Under the pieces are notes generated by a model. It did not search any database and was not told where the DNA came from. It saw only the letters and a program-made list of their open reading frames with translations. DNA of 64,000 nt from Cyclobacteriaceae bacterium (GTDB lineage Bacteria > Bacteroidota > Bacteroidia > Cytophagales > Cyclobacteriaceae): the NCBI GenBank assembly GCA_028281285.1, contig JANQKF010000001.1, positions 62,001-126,000 on the forward strand, read 5' to 3'. A program made the position numbers and the translations under genes. Positions 42,858-52,057 of the stretch are shown in pieces (within the stretch, counting starts at the first letter, position 1; each line of letters begins with the position of its first letter).

Positions 42858-43754
42858 CTAATTCGTTAAGGTGAAAATCATGATCTCGACATTTCCATCC
42901 TTTGTACGTGTACAAACAATACGACCGGATCCATCCTTTGCTGCTACAGGTTTGGTATAACTGGCGTTCTCTTGTTCACCATAGGTGATTTTGGTGATTT
43001 CTGAACCGTTCAAGTCGATTATGTGAATTTGAAAATCTTTGCCATTATGTCGGTTAGAGGCAAAAAGTATATGCTCTCCATCGGCCGACCAGGTAGGCCA
43101 TCCATCAAAAGCTGTGTTGTAGGTCAAGCGCTCTTCTTTACCGGAATCGATATCCAATACAAACAGGTCACCTGAACTCCTATTACCTTCTATTTCTACC
43201 CAGCGCACGAACACGATCTTTTTTCCGTCCGGAGACCAGTGGGCATAAGTGTCAGGCCTTTCGGAGGTAGTTAGCCTCCGGATGCTCCTGGTAGCAAGGT
43301 GTATGGTATAAAGGTCGTAATCACCTGTTCTGTCAGAGTTAAACAATAAATACTGTCCATCAGGAGAGAACTGTGGATGGATGTTCTTCCCTTTTCCTTC
43401 AGTCAGATTCAGTTGGTTTTTTCCATTAATGTCCATTAGGTAAATATCTTGATGGTTGTTCCTGACAGATGCAAAAGCGATTTTTTCGTTGTCAGGGGAG
43501 AAAACAGGATACTCATCCAGGCCCGGGTTGAAAGTCAGCCTTCGAATGGCTTTGCCATCATCAGATGAGACGTATATTTCCGAATCATCGTCATTCCGGT
43601 TGGATTGAAAAACCAATTGACGTCCATCACTTGACCAACTCGGATAGGAGGTTTCGATATTGGTAATTTTGATCAGAGTGTCCAATTTCCATTGTGTCTG
43701 GGCCTGCGTTCCGACTAACATTAAGAGTGTCAATAGACACATTATTCTTTTCAT
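42858..43754 (-). CDS. Secreted PD40 propeller, paralogue of regulator sensor domain
   Basis: 298 residues with a signal peptide (MKRIMCLLTLLMLVGTQAQ). The rest is a TolB-like six-bladed propeller with SPDG/SADG turns. It matches the periplasmic domain of the regulator at 45553-46947 along its whole length, sharing ETSYPSWS, QSNR near the start, RRLTFN/KRLTFN, LLFNSDRTG/ILFDSDRSG and CTRTKDGNVE at the end. It looks like a released copy of the sensor domain. It overlaps the upstream stripped permease gene by 4 bp, so they are co-translated. Confidence 0.8.
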   Translation of the reverse strand: MKRIMCLLTLLMLVGTQAQTQWKLDTLIKITNIETSYPSWSSDGRQLVFQSNRNDDDSEIYVSSDDGKAIRRLTFNPGLDEYPVFSPDNEKIAFASVRNNHQDIYLMDINGKNQLNLTEGKGKNIHPQFSPDGQYLLFNSDRTGDYDLYTIHLATRSIRRLTTSERPDTYAHWSPDGKKIVFVRWVEIEGNRSSGDLFVLDIDSGKEERLTYNTAFDGWPTWSADGEHILFASNRHNGKDFQIHIIDLNGSEITKITYGEQENASYTKPVAAKDGSGRIVCTRTKDGNVEIMIFTLTN

Positions 43755-45469
43755 GAGTTTTGTTTTTTTGGATGAAGCATGAGGCTCGAAAGAACAAGTA
43801 GCAACAGGATACCTGTTGCCAGTACATGCTTTTGAGACTCTTGGAGTTTTATTTTTTGTTCTCTCAGAATATAATCGTCACGGTCATTATGGATGCGTAT
43901 ATCTAATTCCGTACTCGGATAATGCTTCTCCCATGCAGATTTTATTCTTTTGTAAGCCTGAAGTTCCTCCCCCTTACCTGGTTTGAAGGCAACAAAGTTG
44001 AAGGCGTTGTCCCTGAAAAAGCAAACCAGAGGCTCCACGGGGACATCATACTTATCAAACTTGAAGTCAGGGACTATGCCCACTACCCGTCCATAGATTC
44101 CCCCTTGCCCGGCAATAAAGAAGTGCTTACCGAGTGGGTCTCTATTTTTCCCCAATAGTCGAGCCGCTGATTCATTCAGTATCAATGGCCTCAGAGAATC
44201 GACCGACAGTTCCGTTTCCCGGAAGTCCATTCCAGCCACAAAAGGAATGCTCATTGTTTCAAAAAAGTCGTCATGAACAGGATAAAACTTCATATTTTGA
44301 CCAGTTATGCTCTGTTTCCCATTCTCTACTTCGAAAATTCGATAGGTTCCAAAGATGCCTTCCATGATGTGATTGCTACCCCCTAAGTTTTCAATAACTG
44401 ATGTTCTTAGAAGTTCTTCCTTGAAACTTGCATAACCGGCTTGTAACTGATCATGATCAAACTCGATGATGAAGTTTTCAGTGTCAAACCCCAATACACT
44501 AACTTCAGTTTGATAATTGTGACTGGCATCGAAATATTGTTTTAGGGACAGGCCGAATAACGCGATAGCTCCAAGTAATACTGCATACCGGAAATAAAAA
44601 CCTTTTAGATGAACTATGAACAAGGTGAGAAGAGCAACAATGAAAAAAACAAGATTCTGTCTTTGGTGTTTTTTTGCCAGGTCGAAAACTCCCTGAAAAA
44701 TCACTGCCCCATCTTCGGAAAAGCGTCCTTCCTGATAGATTTCCAAGGCGCTTTGGAGGCGCATATCGAAAGCTGCAGCTACACGCTCATTACCTTGAGT
44801 GGCAAGGACCTTTTCAAGCACACTGTCAATTTTTTCCCTGCTTTTTTGAGAATCCAATTTGACATAAGTGTAAAATGTGATCCAGCCCCAATTATCCAAT
44901 GAACCGTAAGAAGGTACCTCAAAACTTTCCATTGACAGCAGGAAGTCGAAGTCTAAATGACTGTTTTCATCATCCTCTATGATGGCTTTGACCCTATATT
45001 CAGAACCGTCAATGTTAATTGATTGGCCAATGGTTGATTGGGTATTCAGGATTTCCTGAGCAAAAGAAGCTACAAGGACTATATTCCCAGGTGATTGCAG
45101 GGCTTTCTCGGCATTGCCAAAGAGCGATTTTCGCTCAATAATGTCAACAAAATCAGGGTCCGTATAAAAGAATTTCTTAGTGAATAACTGTTGATCGTTG
45201 ATTTTTAAGAGCACTTTTTCGCCTTTCCTGAGGCGTGCTGCCCTGGTAACCTCGGAAAAAGAATTTTTGAGCGCTGCAGCCAATGGGGGAACCGATGTCG
45301 CATGAGCAACTGTCCAATCCGTAACTACACGATAGGTCAACGGAAGATGATCGTTGATACTACTTTGTTGACCTATTTCCATACTTTTCCGGAAGAGTAG
45401 GTACCCAGAAAGAAAGATGGCGACAATAACAATTGTGTAAGTGATCAGCGATCTTGATCGTCTCAACAT
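43751..45469 (-). CDS. MacB-like permease without FtsX cores
   Basis: 572 residues. The two periplasmic MacB_PCD-like domains (about 40-250 and 325-540) are clear: FFYTDPDF, LVASFAQEIL...GQSINIDG and RVKAIIED in the first, and DDFFETMSIPFVAGMDF, ILNESAARLLGKNRDPLGKHFFI in the second. However, the membrane part is reduced to one N-terminal helix (8-27), two in the middle (273-309) and one at the C-terminus (552-567). The FtsX three-helix cores and the RKVLGA loops are missing. It may act as an envelope scaffold or sensor rather than a transporter. It lies between the CadC-like regulator and the free propeller. Confidence 0.78.
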   Translation of the reverse strand: MLRRSRSLITYTIVIVAIFLSGYLLFRKSMEIGQQSSINDHLPLTYRVVTDWTVAHATSVPPLAAALKNSFSEVTRAARLRKGEKVLLKINDQQLFTKKFFYTDPDFVDIIERKSLFGNAEKALQSPGNIVLVASFAQEILNTQSTIGQSINIDGSEYRVKAIIEDDENSHLDFDFLLSMESFEVPSYGSLDNWGWITFYTYVKLDSQKSREKIDSVLEKVLATQGNERVAAAFDMRLQSALEIYQEGRFSEDGAVIFQGVFDLAKKHQRQNLVFFIVALLTLFIVHLKGFYFRYAVLLGAIALFGLSLKQYFDASHNYQTEVSVLGFDTENFIIEFDHDQLQAGYASFKEELLRTSVIENLGGSNHIMEGIFGTYRIFEVENGKQSITGQNMKFYPVHDDFFETMSIPFVAGMDFRETELSVDSLRPLILNESAARLLGKNRDPLGKHFFIAGQGGIYGRVVGIVPDFKFDKYDVPVEPLVCFFRDNAFNFVAFKPGKGEELQAYKRIKSAWEKHYPSTELDIRIHNDRDDYILREQKIKLQESQKHVLATGILLLLVLSSLMLHPKKQNS

Positions 45470-45552
45470 AGGCTTTATATTGGTTTACAAGCCTTCGAAG
45501 GAACGGCATTACACCTATAGAAACCTGTATATTTAGAAAATTATTGGAAACT

Positions 45553-46947
45553 TCAGAAACTTGCGAGTACCTTACCTTGTACCTTTTCCGAATTGAATGT
45601 AGCAAAGCTTTCTGACTGAATGGGATCAGTCAATATAAAGACTTCAACATTCCCGTCCTTTGTTCTAGTACAGGCTAAGCGTGACGACCTATCTAATGCA
45701 GCAAATGGCTTGGTAAAACTCGAGTTGTCCTTTTCTCCTGATGTGATCTTTTGAGTTTTGCCATTTTCAAGATCTAAGTGATAGAGTTGAAAAGTCGTAT
45801 CGTTTCCTCTATTACTGGCGAAGAAGATGCTCTTACCGTCTCCTGACCATGATGGCCAGGAATCATAGTTGCTTCCATCTGTTAAAGCAATTTCCTTTTT
45901 TTGGAGAAGATCAATCAAAAAGATCTGTGCCAGCTTCTGATCGGTCGAAGAAAGTAGTCTGACGAACAGAACCTTGTTACCATCTGGTGACCATGAGGCA
46001 TACTTTTCATCTCCATAGTCATTGATCAATCTTGAGATTTCCCCCGAAGCCAAATGCAACTGGTACACGTCTAATGTGCCCGAACGATCCGAATCAAATA
46101 GAATGGATTGTCCGTCCGGAGACCATCTCGGCATGAAGTCATTGGCGCTGTGAACGGTAAGATTTTTTTGTGCGCTTCCATCAATTTTCATCCAATAAAT
46201 CTCCTTGTTGCCATCTTTTTCGGAAGTATAAATAATACTAGTACCATTAGGCGAGATGCTTGGATGTTCATCGGCCACAGAATTGAAAGTGAGTCGTTTC
46301 AGGAATTCACCTTGGTCTGACATCAAGTAGATTTCGGAGTTATTATCCATTCTATTCGATTGTACGGCAAGGACCTTGCCGCTAGGAGACCAACTAGGGT
46401 AGGAGGTCTCGACAGAGGTGATCTTTTGTATGGTTAGATTTTGTAAACTAACGCCCTGTTTATTAGGCGATATGAAAAACGAACTTACAAATGACAAGAT
46501 ACCTATAACTACCGCAGCTAAGTAAAAGACTTGCCGTTTGTTGTGACGGTGGGGTGGCTGATCAGACTCCTTGAGAGAATCAGCAGTGGACATTAATCTG
46601 TATCCAACCTTGGGGACGGTTTGAATTAAATCAGAGACTCCAAGTTCTTCTCTTAACACCTTTCTTAATCTGGAAATGCCTAGCGTCAGGGATTCGTCTG
46701 AAGTAGAGCTAAAATTAGTGGAATAGGCGTTGATTAACTCTTCCCGGCTTACCGTTTCAAATGGCCTTGCAGCTAGTTGAGTTAGTATTCTTATTAGTCG
46801 AGGTTCAATTTTGACCTTTTTGTGAGGAGTGGATGTTGAACTTAAACAATTGTCTTGAACCCTCAAAAGCAACATCTCTCCAATCAAAATGACATGTTGA
46901 GGAGCCCTTGTATCAAATGTTGGAGATGTTGAATTCATAAGTTCCAT
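45553..46947 (-). CDS. CadC/ToxR-like membrane regulator with PD40 sensor
   Basis: 464 residues. Cytosolic OmpR/PhoB-type winged helix (about 20-120: VKIEPRLIRILTQLAARPFETVSREELI, SLTLGISRLRKVL, TVPKVGYRLMS), one membrane helix (139-159), and a periplasmic TolB-like PD40 propeller (about 175-450). This is a one-component transmembrane activator like CadC/ToxR. The propeller probably binds a periplasmic partner. The next two genes encode a stripped MacB-like permease and a free paralogue of its own propeller. A divergent protease gene shares its upstream region, where direct repeats suited to OmpR-type binding are seen. Confidence 0.87.
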   Translation of the reverse strand: MELMNSTSPTFDTRAPQHVILIGEMLLLRVQDNCLSSTSTPHKKVKIEPRLIRILTQLAARPFETVSREELINAYSTNFSSTSDESLTLGISRLRKVLREELGVSDLIQTVPKVGYRLMSTADSLKESDQPPHRHNKRQVFYLAAVVIGILSFVSSFFISPNKQGVSLQNLTIQKITSVETSYPSWSPSGKVLAVQSNRMDNNSEIYLMSDQGEFLKRLTFNSVADEHPSISPNGTSIIYTSEKDGNKEIYWMKIDGSAQKNLTVHSANDFMPRWSPDGQSILFDSDRSGTLDVYQLHLASGEISRLINDYGDEKYASWSPDGNKVLFVRLLSSTDQKLAQIFLIDLLQKKEIALTDGSNYDSWPSWSGDGKSIFFASNRGNDTTFQLYHLDLENGKTQKITSGEKDNSSFTKPFAALDRSSRLACTRTKDGNVEVFILTDPIQSESFATFNSEKVQGKVLASF

Positions 46948-47011
46948 TTACGAATTCTAACAAGTATTGTTGAACCCTAAAACCATGCTTCTGGGAAGGA
47001 GGGTTTCTTTT

Positions 47012-47028
47012 GTTAAAAACAGTTAAAA
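47012..47028. promoter_or_regulatory. Direct repeats, candidate site for the CadC-like regulator
   Basis: GTTAAAA at 47012-47018 and again at 47022-47028, 10 bp apart, one helical turn. OmpR/PhoB-type winged helices bind tandem direct repeats with this spacing. Located in the divergent gap between the regulator and the protease gene. Confidence 0.45.
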
Positions 47029-47044
47029 CGAAGGATTTAGTTGT

Positions 47045-47058
47045 TAGTTATGTAACTA
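47045..47058. promoter_or_regulatory. Dyad TAGTTA-TG-TAACTA
   Basis: Perfect 6-bp arms just upstream of a TAGTTTG promoter-like element (47065-47071) in the protease leader. Could be a second binding site in this divergent region; no factor can be named. Confidence 0.35.
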
Positions 47059-47093
47059 CTTACTTAGTTTGTCTTAGTCAAAAGCTTAAAATC

Positions 47094-47852
47094 ATGAATC
47101 TGTCAATCAAACTTTTGTTCATTGCTTCTTTACTCTTCGGTCTTACACCGGATATCGTGATGCGTCATGATGTGGACGAATCAAAATATCTGGAACTCGC
47201 TGAAAAACATGCCGGATCAGTCATTCGCCTCAATGCTGGTTGTGGCACGTTCATAAGATCTAACTGGATCATTACCGCTGCTCATGTGGCCACCGTTCCT
47301 CAAATAGGAGATGATGTCACCGTGAATGGAGTGAAGTATAAAATCAAGAATAATATCCCTCATCCTGATTTTGATATGAACCGAAGTATAGCCAACGACA
47401 TTGCTCTGTTGGAATTGGAAAAAGGTGTACCAGGAGTAGAATTAGCGAAACTCTATACCAAAAAGGACGAAGTTGGAAAAACGATCGTTTTTGCCGGAAC
47501 AGGATGGGCAGGAACCGGAGATAAAGGCATGGCGGAAGGAGAGATCAACAAGGATAGAAAAATGCGTGCTGCCGAGAATAAGATTGAAGGTACACGAGCC
47601 GATGGCTTCATTTGCTTCACTTTTGACAGCCCAGACAGTGGAAATGCGCTACCTCTGGAAGGCATCAGCGGTCCCGGAGACAGTGGAGGTCCCGCCTTAT
47701 GGTTTGATGGTGATCAGGCTTTTATTTTGGGAGTCAGCTCACATCAAGATGGCAAGGGCATGGGCCGACCAGAAGGCAGATATAATGTTGACGAGTACTA
47801 TACCAGAGTATCTTCCTTTATTGATTGGATCAATAAAACCATGGGCAAATAG
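47094..47852 (+). CDS. Secreted trypsin-like serine protease (S1)
   Basis: 252 residues from the ATG at 47094; an upstream TTG-initiated extension (47010) overlaps the regulatory repeats and is unlikely. Signal peptide (MNLSIKLLFIASLLFGL), then a chymotrypsin-fold protease with the catalytic triad visible: His64 (TAAHV), Asp102 (NDIALLEL) and Ser197 (GPGDSGGP). It has a single visible Cys50-type pair (GCGTF, FICF). Acts in the periplasm or outside the cell. It is divergent from the CadC-like regulator, which may control it. The downstream lipoprotein gene converges with a 16-bp gap. Confidence 0.92.
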   Translation: MNLSIKLLFIASLLFGLTPDIVMRHDVDESKYLELAEKHAGSVIRLNAGCGTFIRSNWIITAAHVATVPQIGDDVTVNGVKYKIKNNIPHPDFDMNRSIANDIALLELEKGVPGVELAKLYTKKDEVGKTIVFAGTGWAGTGDKGMAEGEINKDRKMRAAENKIEGTRADGFICFTFDSPDSGNALPLEGISGPGDSGGPALWFDGDQAFILGVSSHQDGKGMGRPEGRYNVDEYYTRVSSFIDWINKTMGK

Positions 47853-47868
47853 ACAAGGGCCAGATGCC

Positions 47869-48468
47869 TTAGCCTGCCGTCAATGAATAGGTCGATCCGT
47901 CATTGGGAAAGTTGATAGCGGATCGATTTCCTTCTTTGTCCACCACTGCGTTAATCCTCATTTTAATCTTCCATTCCCCTTTTCCAAACCTCGCTTTGCT
48001 TAATTGGAGTTCACGGGCGCCCGCATTTTTGAATTTATAGCGAGGTTCGTCACCTGAACGGTCCATTCCGTTGGCCCACACCTCGTTGGCATACCAACCT
48101 CTTGCGTTCCACCATCGGTCACTTTCAGGGCCATCCGGAGCCAGTTCGGGGTTGTTGATGGGCCATTCCCCGATTTGCGCTGATATATGAAGATTCAAGG
48201 GTCCGTCAAGGTTTGGTGATTCGATCTCCATATCCAAAGTTCCCCAACTGCCCTCATTGTAGTCATAGGCAATCCACACGTAGTGATCATCTTGATAGAA
48301 ATAAAGATGTACATCCGGGTCAAGCAAAATTGGCTCAACACCTAACTTTGCATATTCTTCAATATGACCGTCTACAAGGGGCGGAGCCATATTGTTTTCG
48401 GATGTTGTTAGTGAGCAGGCTACAAAAAAAGTTGCTCCTAAGAGGAGGAAGTTTCTTAAAAATTTCAT
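47869..48468 (-). CDS. CBM9/DOMON-like lipoprotein
   Basis: 199 residues with a lipoprotein signal (lipobox FVAC, Cys18). The mature part starts VDGHIEEYAKLG and goes on with DVHLYFYQDDHYVWIAYDY, DMEIESP and GEWKIKMRINAVVD, the pattern of CBM9-like carbohydrate-binding or DOMON-like beta-sandwich domains. Many aromatic residues would suit sugar binding. It converges with the protease gene. Function unknown. Confidence 0.62.
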   Translation of the reverse strand: MKFLRNFLLLGATFFVACSLTTSENNMAPPLVDGHIEEYAKLGVEPILLDPDVHLYFYQDDHYVWIAYDYNEGSWGTLDMEIESPNLDGPLNLHISAQIGEWPINNPELAPDGPESDRWWNARGWYANEVWANGMDRSGDEPRYKFKNAGARELQLSKARFGKGEWKIKMRINAVVDKEGNRSAINFPNDGSTYSLTAG

Positions 48469-48598
48469 GTTTACAACTAACGATGTATCCTCTAATAGGA
48501 TGCACCGCTAATCGTGCTTTTGTCTGAACTTAAGCTACTTCTGTCGAAATCGATGTAATACTTCCATTTTTGACTTAGCGGGTTCATGCTGAAAAATG

Positions 48599-49468
48599 TC
48601 AACCTGCCTCCAATTCAGCTTTTCGGAATTGACTGGGAGGCAAACCATATTTTTCTTTGAAGGCTCGGTTGAAATGAGAGGCATTGGTGAATCCGGACTC
48701 AAAACAAACCTCATTGCTGTTCAGGTCTGAGGTAAGCAGTAGGGTGCGCGCGTATTCCAGTCGTTTGTTCATCAACCATCGTTGTGGTGTATCATTATAG
48801 ATTTTTTTGAAATCTCGTTTGAAAGTAGAAAGGCTACGACCACTCAGTCTTGCAAATTCTTCCATGCTGAGTTCACAATGGAAATTTTTTCGCATCACTT
48901 CATCAAGACTGGTCTTCTCCATGGATTGCACCGATCTGAAGAATTCGATTATCTCTTTATTCTTAGGGTCCAGAAGTAGGTTGTACAGCAGTTCCTTTAG
49001 CTTGATCATCACGAGCTCCTTAGGAACTTCTCCTCCCTGGATCATATAGTTGAATACCGACATAAACGTTGATTGAAGACTGTCATTCACGTCAATTTCA
49101 AAGATTTGTCTTTCTGGTGTAGAAGTAGGGGCTTTTTGAAGTCCATCTGTCTCTTTCATGAAATTTCGAATGAAATCGTCATTCACAAAAAAGAGCATTA
49201 CGCAATAATCTTCCTCGAAATACTGCTTGGTATTATATACTCCCTTCCTGATGAATAGTGCATCTCCGGCATGGGTTTCGTAAGTCTTTTCGATAGCGGT
49301 CCAATCCTTTTTCCCACTAAGAACAAAGGAAATAAAATGAGATTCAGTCCAGAGCTTAAATTGTTCAACTTCTATTGGGCATTTATATTCGATCAGGCAA
49401 AAATCCTCACCCACCAACTTGTTGTAGGTCGGGGTTTCCATTAAATGCTGATAGATATCGACAATCAT
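48599..49468 (-). CDS. AraC family transcriptional regulator
   Basis: 289 residues. An N-terminal cupin-like sensor (about 25-120) with KKDWTAIEKTYETHAGDALFIRKGVYNTK is followed by a linker and a C-terminal double helix-turn-helix (about 195-285: LSMEEFARLSGRSLSTFKRDFKKIYNDTPQRWLMNKRLEYA, SNEVCFESGFTNASHFNRAFKEKYGLPPSQFR). The ligand is unknown. It is divergent from the MacB-like permease gene; the shared 153-bp gap holds a perfect 15-bp dyad. Confidence 0.92.
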   Translation of the reverse strand: MIVDIYQHLMETPTYNKLVGEDFCLIEYKCPIEVEQFKLWTESHFISFVLSGKKDWTAIEKTYETHAGDALFIRKGVYNTKQYFEEDYCVMLFFVNDDFIRNFMKETDGLQKAPTSTPERQIFEIDVNDSLQSTFMSVFNYMIQGGEVPKELVMIKLKELLYNLLLDPKNKEIIEFFRSVQSMEKTSLDEVMRKNFHCELSMEEFARLSGRSLSTFKRDFKKIYNDTPQRWLMNKRLEYARTLLLTSDLNSNEVCFESGFTNASHFNRAFKEKYGLPPSQFRKAELEAG

Positions 49469-49565
49469 GGATGAAATTTACAAATTTTAACTCCAACTAG
49501 TTCTCAAGGAGTTTTTTTGAGCTTTAATTTATGCAGACGAATTAATTAAAATCAATGATCAAATG

Positions 49566-49580
49566 ATGTGAGACTCACAT
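49566..49580. promoter_or_regulatory. 15-bp dyad in AraC/permease divergent region
   Basis: ATGTGAG-A-CTCACAT, 7-bp perfect arms, 42 bp upstream of the permease start and 98 bp from the AraC start. Possible operator for a dimeric regulator; AraC proteins more often use direct repeats, so the factor is open. Confidence 0.42.
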
Positions 49581-49621
49581 ATTGGGTCAGTCTGAATGCT
49601 TAATTACGTCAAAACTCAATA

Positions 49622-52051
49622 ATGAAAAAACTACTCCGAGGACTTAATCAAGTCAAGGGCAGACAACGTGCCTTTCTCAATTTCTTAAATATACTTGGCC
49701 TTGCCATTGGCATTTCGGTGTTTATGTTCATCCTTCAGTATGCGCAATATGAATGGAGCTATGACGAGTTTCATGAGGATGCTGATAGGATCTATCGGGT
49801 GACCTATGCTCGTGAGCGACCAGGCCAGGATCCTTATGTAAGTGCCGCTTCCTTCCCCGCCTTAGGTCCTGCCATCGGACGCGAATTCGAGGAAGTAGAA
49901 TCGACTTGTCGTGTGGTACCAGTTTGGGGATTAAAAGGGCTAATTGTCTGGGAAGACAGATCAATTGAATCGGAGTTTATCAATTATGCAGACCCGAATG
50001 TATTTGAGTTTTTTTCATTTGAAGTATTGAAAGGTGATCCAAAACGCTCCTTGACAAATCAACATACATTGGCCATTTCAAAGTCTAAAGCTGATGCGTT
50101 GTTTGGAGACAATGATCCAATTGGTGAGCGAGTAGAAATGCAAACGCGGGACGGTCGATATTTCTTTGAGGTAACTGCTGTCTTTGACGATTCGAAGCCG
50201 ACTCATATGACCACAGACGTGTTCCTATCATGGACTTCTCTTTATGCTATACCCAACGTTGACAAGGCTACGATAGAAGAGAATTGGCGGTGGCAGCAAT
50301 ACCCGGCCTATGTCAAATTGATACCAAGTGTCCGACCTGAACAATTGATTGCAAAATTTCCTCGTCTCATTGAGAAGTATATTCCGGACCGGCCTGGTAA
50401 GGACCTGATTTCCTTCGGACTTCAACCGTTAACGGATATTCATCTGAAATCAAGTTTATATCGTGAGATTGATCAGAATGGGGATGCCCAGGTAGTGAAT
50501 ACGCTAGTGATCATTGGTATCCTGGTATTGATCATTGCCTGGATCAACTATGTTAATCTTTATACAGCAAGGGTGGCCGATCATTTGAAGGCGGTCGGCA
50601 TTCGAAAAACGCTAGGTGCTTCACAAACCAATTTGTTTCTGAGTGTTATCCGACAATCTATTTTATATGGCCTCTTCGCTGTCCTATCGGCCTTATCGAT
50701 TCTATTTGTTTTAAGACCTTTTATAAGCCGGGAGATTGGTCTGAACACCCCAATGGATAGCTTCATTTCCTTCAATGATGGAATGATGTTGGTCGGGATT
50801 TGGTTAGCAACAAGCGTTATATGCGGCTTATATCCGGCCATACTGATTTCGAGAATTTCTCCATTAAGAGCCTTGGCAAAACAAGATAATCGAAGTGCCT
50901 CCGGAGGTCTGAGAAAAGCATTAGTAATCTTTCAATTCATGGCATCGGCCGTCTTGGTGGGAGGGACATTGGTGATTCAACAGCAAATAAAACATATGTC
51001 CCAACTGGATATGGGAGTGAATAAGGAAGATGTTCTTGCGATCGATACGTATTTGTATGATTTGGGCGAAAGGGAGCACAGACGAAAGATGAGGCTTTTG
51101 AAGAATATACTAGCCGGTCAGCCAGGAGTAGACGGTGCTGCCTATGCCTCAGAAGTTGTGGGTCAGGGTACAGCCTACTCTACGGGGTCCGATGTCATGG
51201 GAAATACCTATGGTGAGGCAGGTGCCAGAATAGTGGAAATGCAAATTGTGGGTCCGGATTATTTGCAACTGTTCGAAACCAATCTCCTGGCCGGGCGACA
51301 TTTTCAGTATGAATTGGATAGTCAAAATCTCGTGATCAACCGTGAAGCGATGGATTTGTATGATTTCGAGAGTCCTGAGAATGCGGTGAATAAACAGATC
51401 GTTTTTCCAAGCAGTGGGGATACATTGACAATAGTTGGAGTGATAGAAAATTTCCTAACCCAATCAGCACGAGAGGGTATAAAACCTACTGTATTCAGAA
51501 ACAATCACTGGGAGCTTTCGAAGGTGGTTGTCAAGGTGGAGGAAAGCTATAGAAATGAACTCGTTGCTTTTGCACGGGAGGAGCACCGCAAACTATTTCC
51601 GAAATCGCCCTTCAACTATCAGTTGATCGATGAGATAATCAGCAAAAACAACAGTGCTGAAGATAAGTTCTCGAGCCTATTCAACATGTTTAGCTTCCTT
51701 ACCATTTTTATCGCGTTGTTGGGAATACTGGCGCTGTCTTACTTTATGGCCGATAAGAGGAAAAAAGAAGTCTGTGTCAGGAAGGTTCTGGGTTCAAGCA
51801 ACAACTCAATTATCGGATTGGTGTTCAGAGACTTTGCCAAATTAGTTTTGCTTGGTAATGTTCTGGCTATTCCATTGATCTACTTTTCAGCAGAAAGGTG
51901 GTTAAGCCAGTTTGCCTATCGCATAGAGTTCAACTGGTTTATTCCAATTCTTGCGGCAGGATTAAGCATAGCCTTGGCATTTATATTTTCCTATGTCAAT
52001 TTGGCTCAACTTGCCAGGTCGAATCCTGCTCAGGTACTTCGCAATGAATGA
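49622..52051 (+). CDS. MacB/FtsX-type ABC permease
   Basis: 809 residues. Two complete MacB-like halves: N-terminal helix (FLNFLNILGLAIGISVFMFI), periplasmic domain starting YDEFHEDADRIYRVTYAR, then FtsX core with GIRKTLGASQTN; second half with RKALVIFQFMASAVLVGGT, periplasmic domain and final core with CVRKVLGSSNNS. No prefix domain, unlike the copy at 26485. No ATPase gene nearby. It ends 6 bp before the converging coiled-coil lipoprotein gene. Regulation by the divergent AraC protein is likely. Confidence 0.92.
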   Translation: MKKLLRGLNQVKGRQRAFLNFLNILGLAIGISVFMFILQYAQYEWSYDEFHEDADRIYRVTYARERPGQDPYVSAASFPALGPAIGREFEEVESTCRVVPVWGLKGLIVWEDRSIESEFINYADPNVFEFFSFEVLKGDPKRSLTNQHTLAISKSKADALFGDNDPIGERVEMQTRDGRYFFEVTAVFDDSKPTHMTTDVFLSWTSLYAIPNVDKATIEENWRWQQYPAYVKLIPSVRPEQLIAKFPRLIEKYIPDRPGKDLISFGLQPLTDIHLKSSLYREIDQNGDAQVVNTLVIIGILVLIIAWINYVNLYTARVADHLKAVGIRKTLGASQTNLFLSVIRQSILYGLFAVLSALSILFVLRPFISREIGLNTPMDSFISFNDGMMLVGIWLATSVICGLYPAILISRISPLRALAKQDNRSASGGLRKALVIFQFMASAVLVGGTLVIQQQIKHMSQLDMGVNKEDVLAIDTYLYDLGEREHRRKMRLLKNILAGQPGVDGAAYASEVVGQGTAYSTGSDVMGNTYGEAGARIVEMQIVGPDYLQLFETNLLAGRHFQYELDSQNLVINREAMDLYDFESPENAVNKQIVFPSSGDTLTIVGVIENFLTQSAREGIKPTVFRNNHWELSKVVVKVEESYRNELVAFAREEHRKLFPKSPFNYQLIDEIISKNNSAEDKFSSLFNMFSFLTIFIALLGILALSYFMADKRKKEVCVRKVLGSSNNSIIGLVFRDFAKLVLLGNVLAIPLIYFSAERWLSQFAYRIEFNWFIPILAAGLSIALAFIFSYVNLAQLARSNPAQVLRNE

Positions 52052-52057
52052 CTTTGC

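Noticed and set aside
47010-47093. N-terminal extension of the serine protease from a TTG
   Set aside because: It covers the direct repeats and dyad; the ATG at 47094 begins a good signal peptide.
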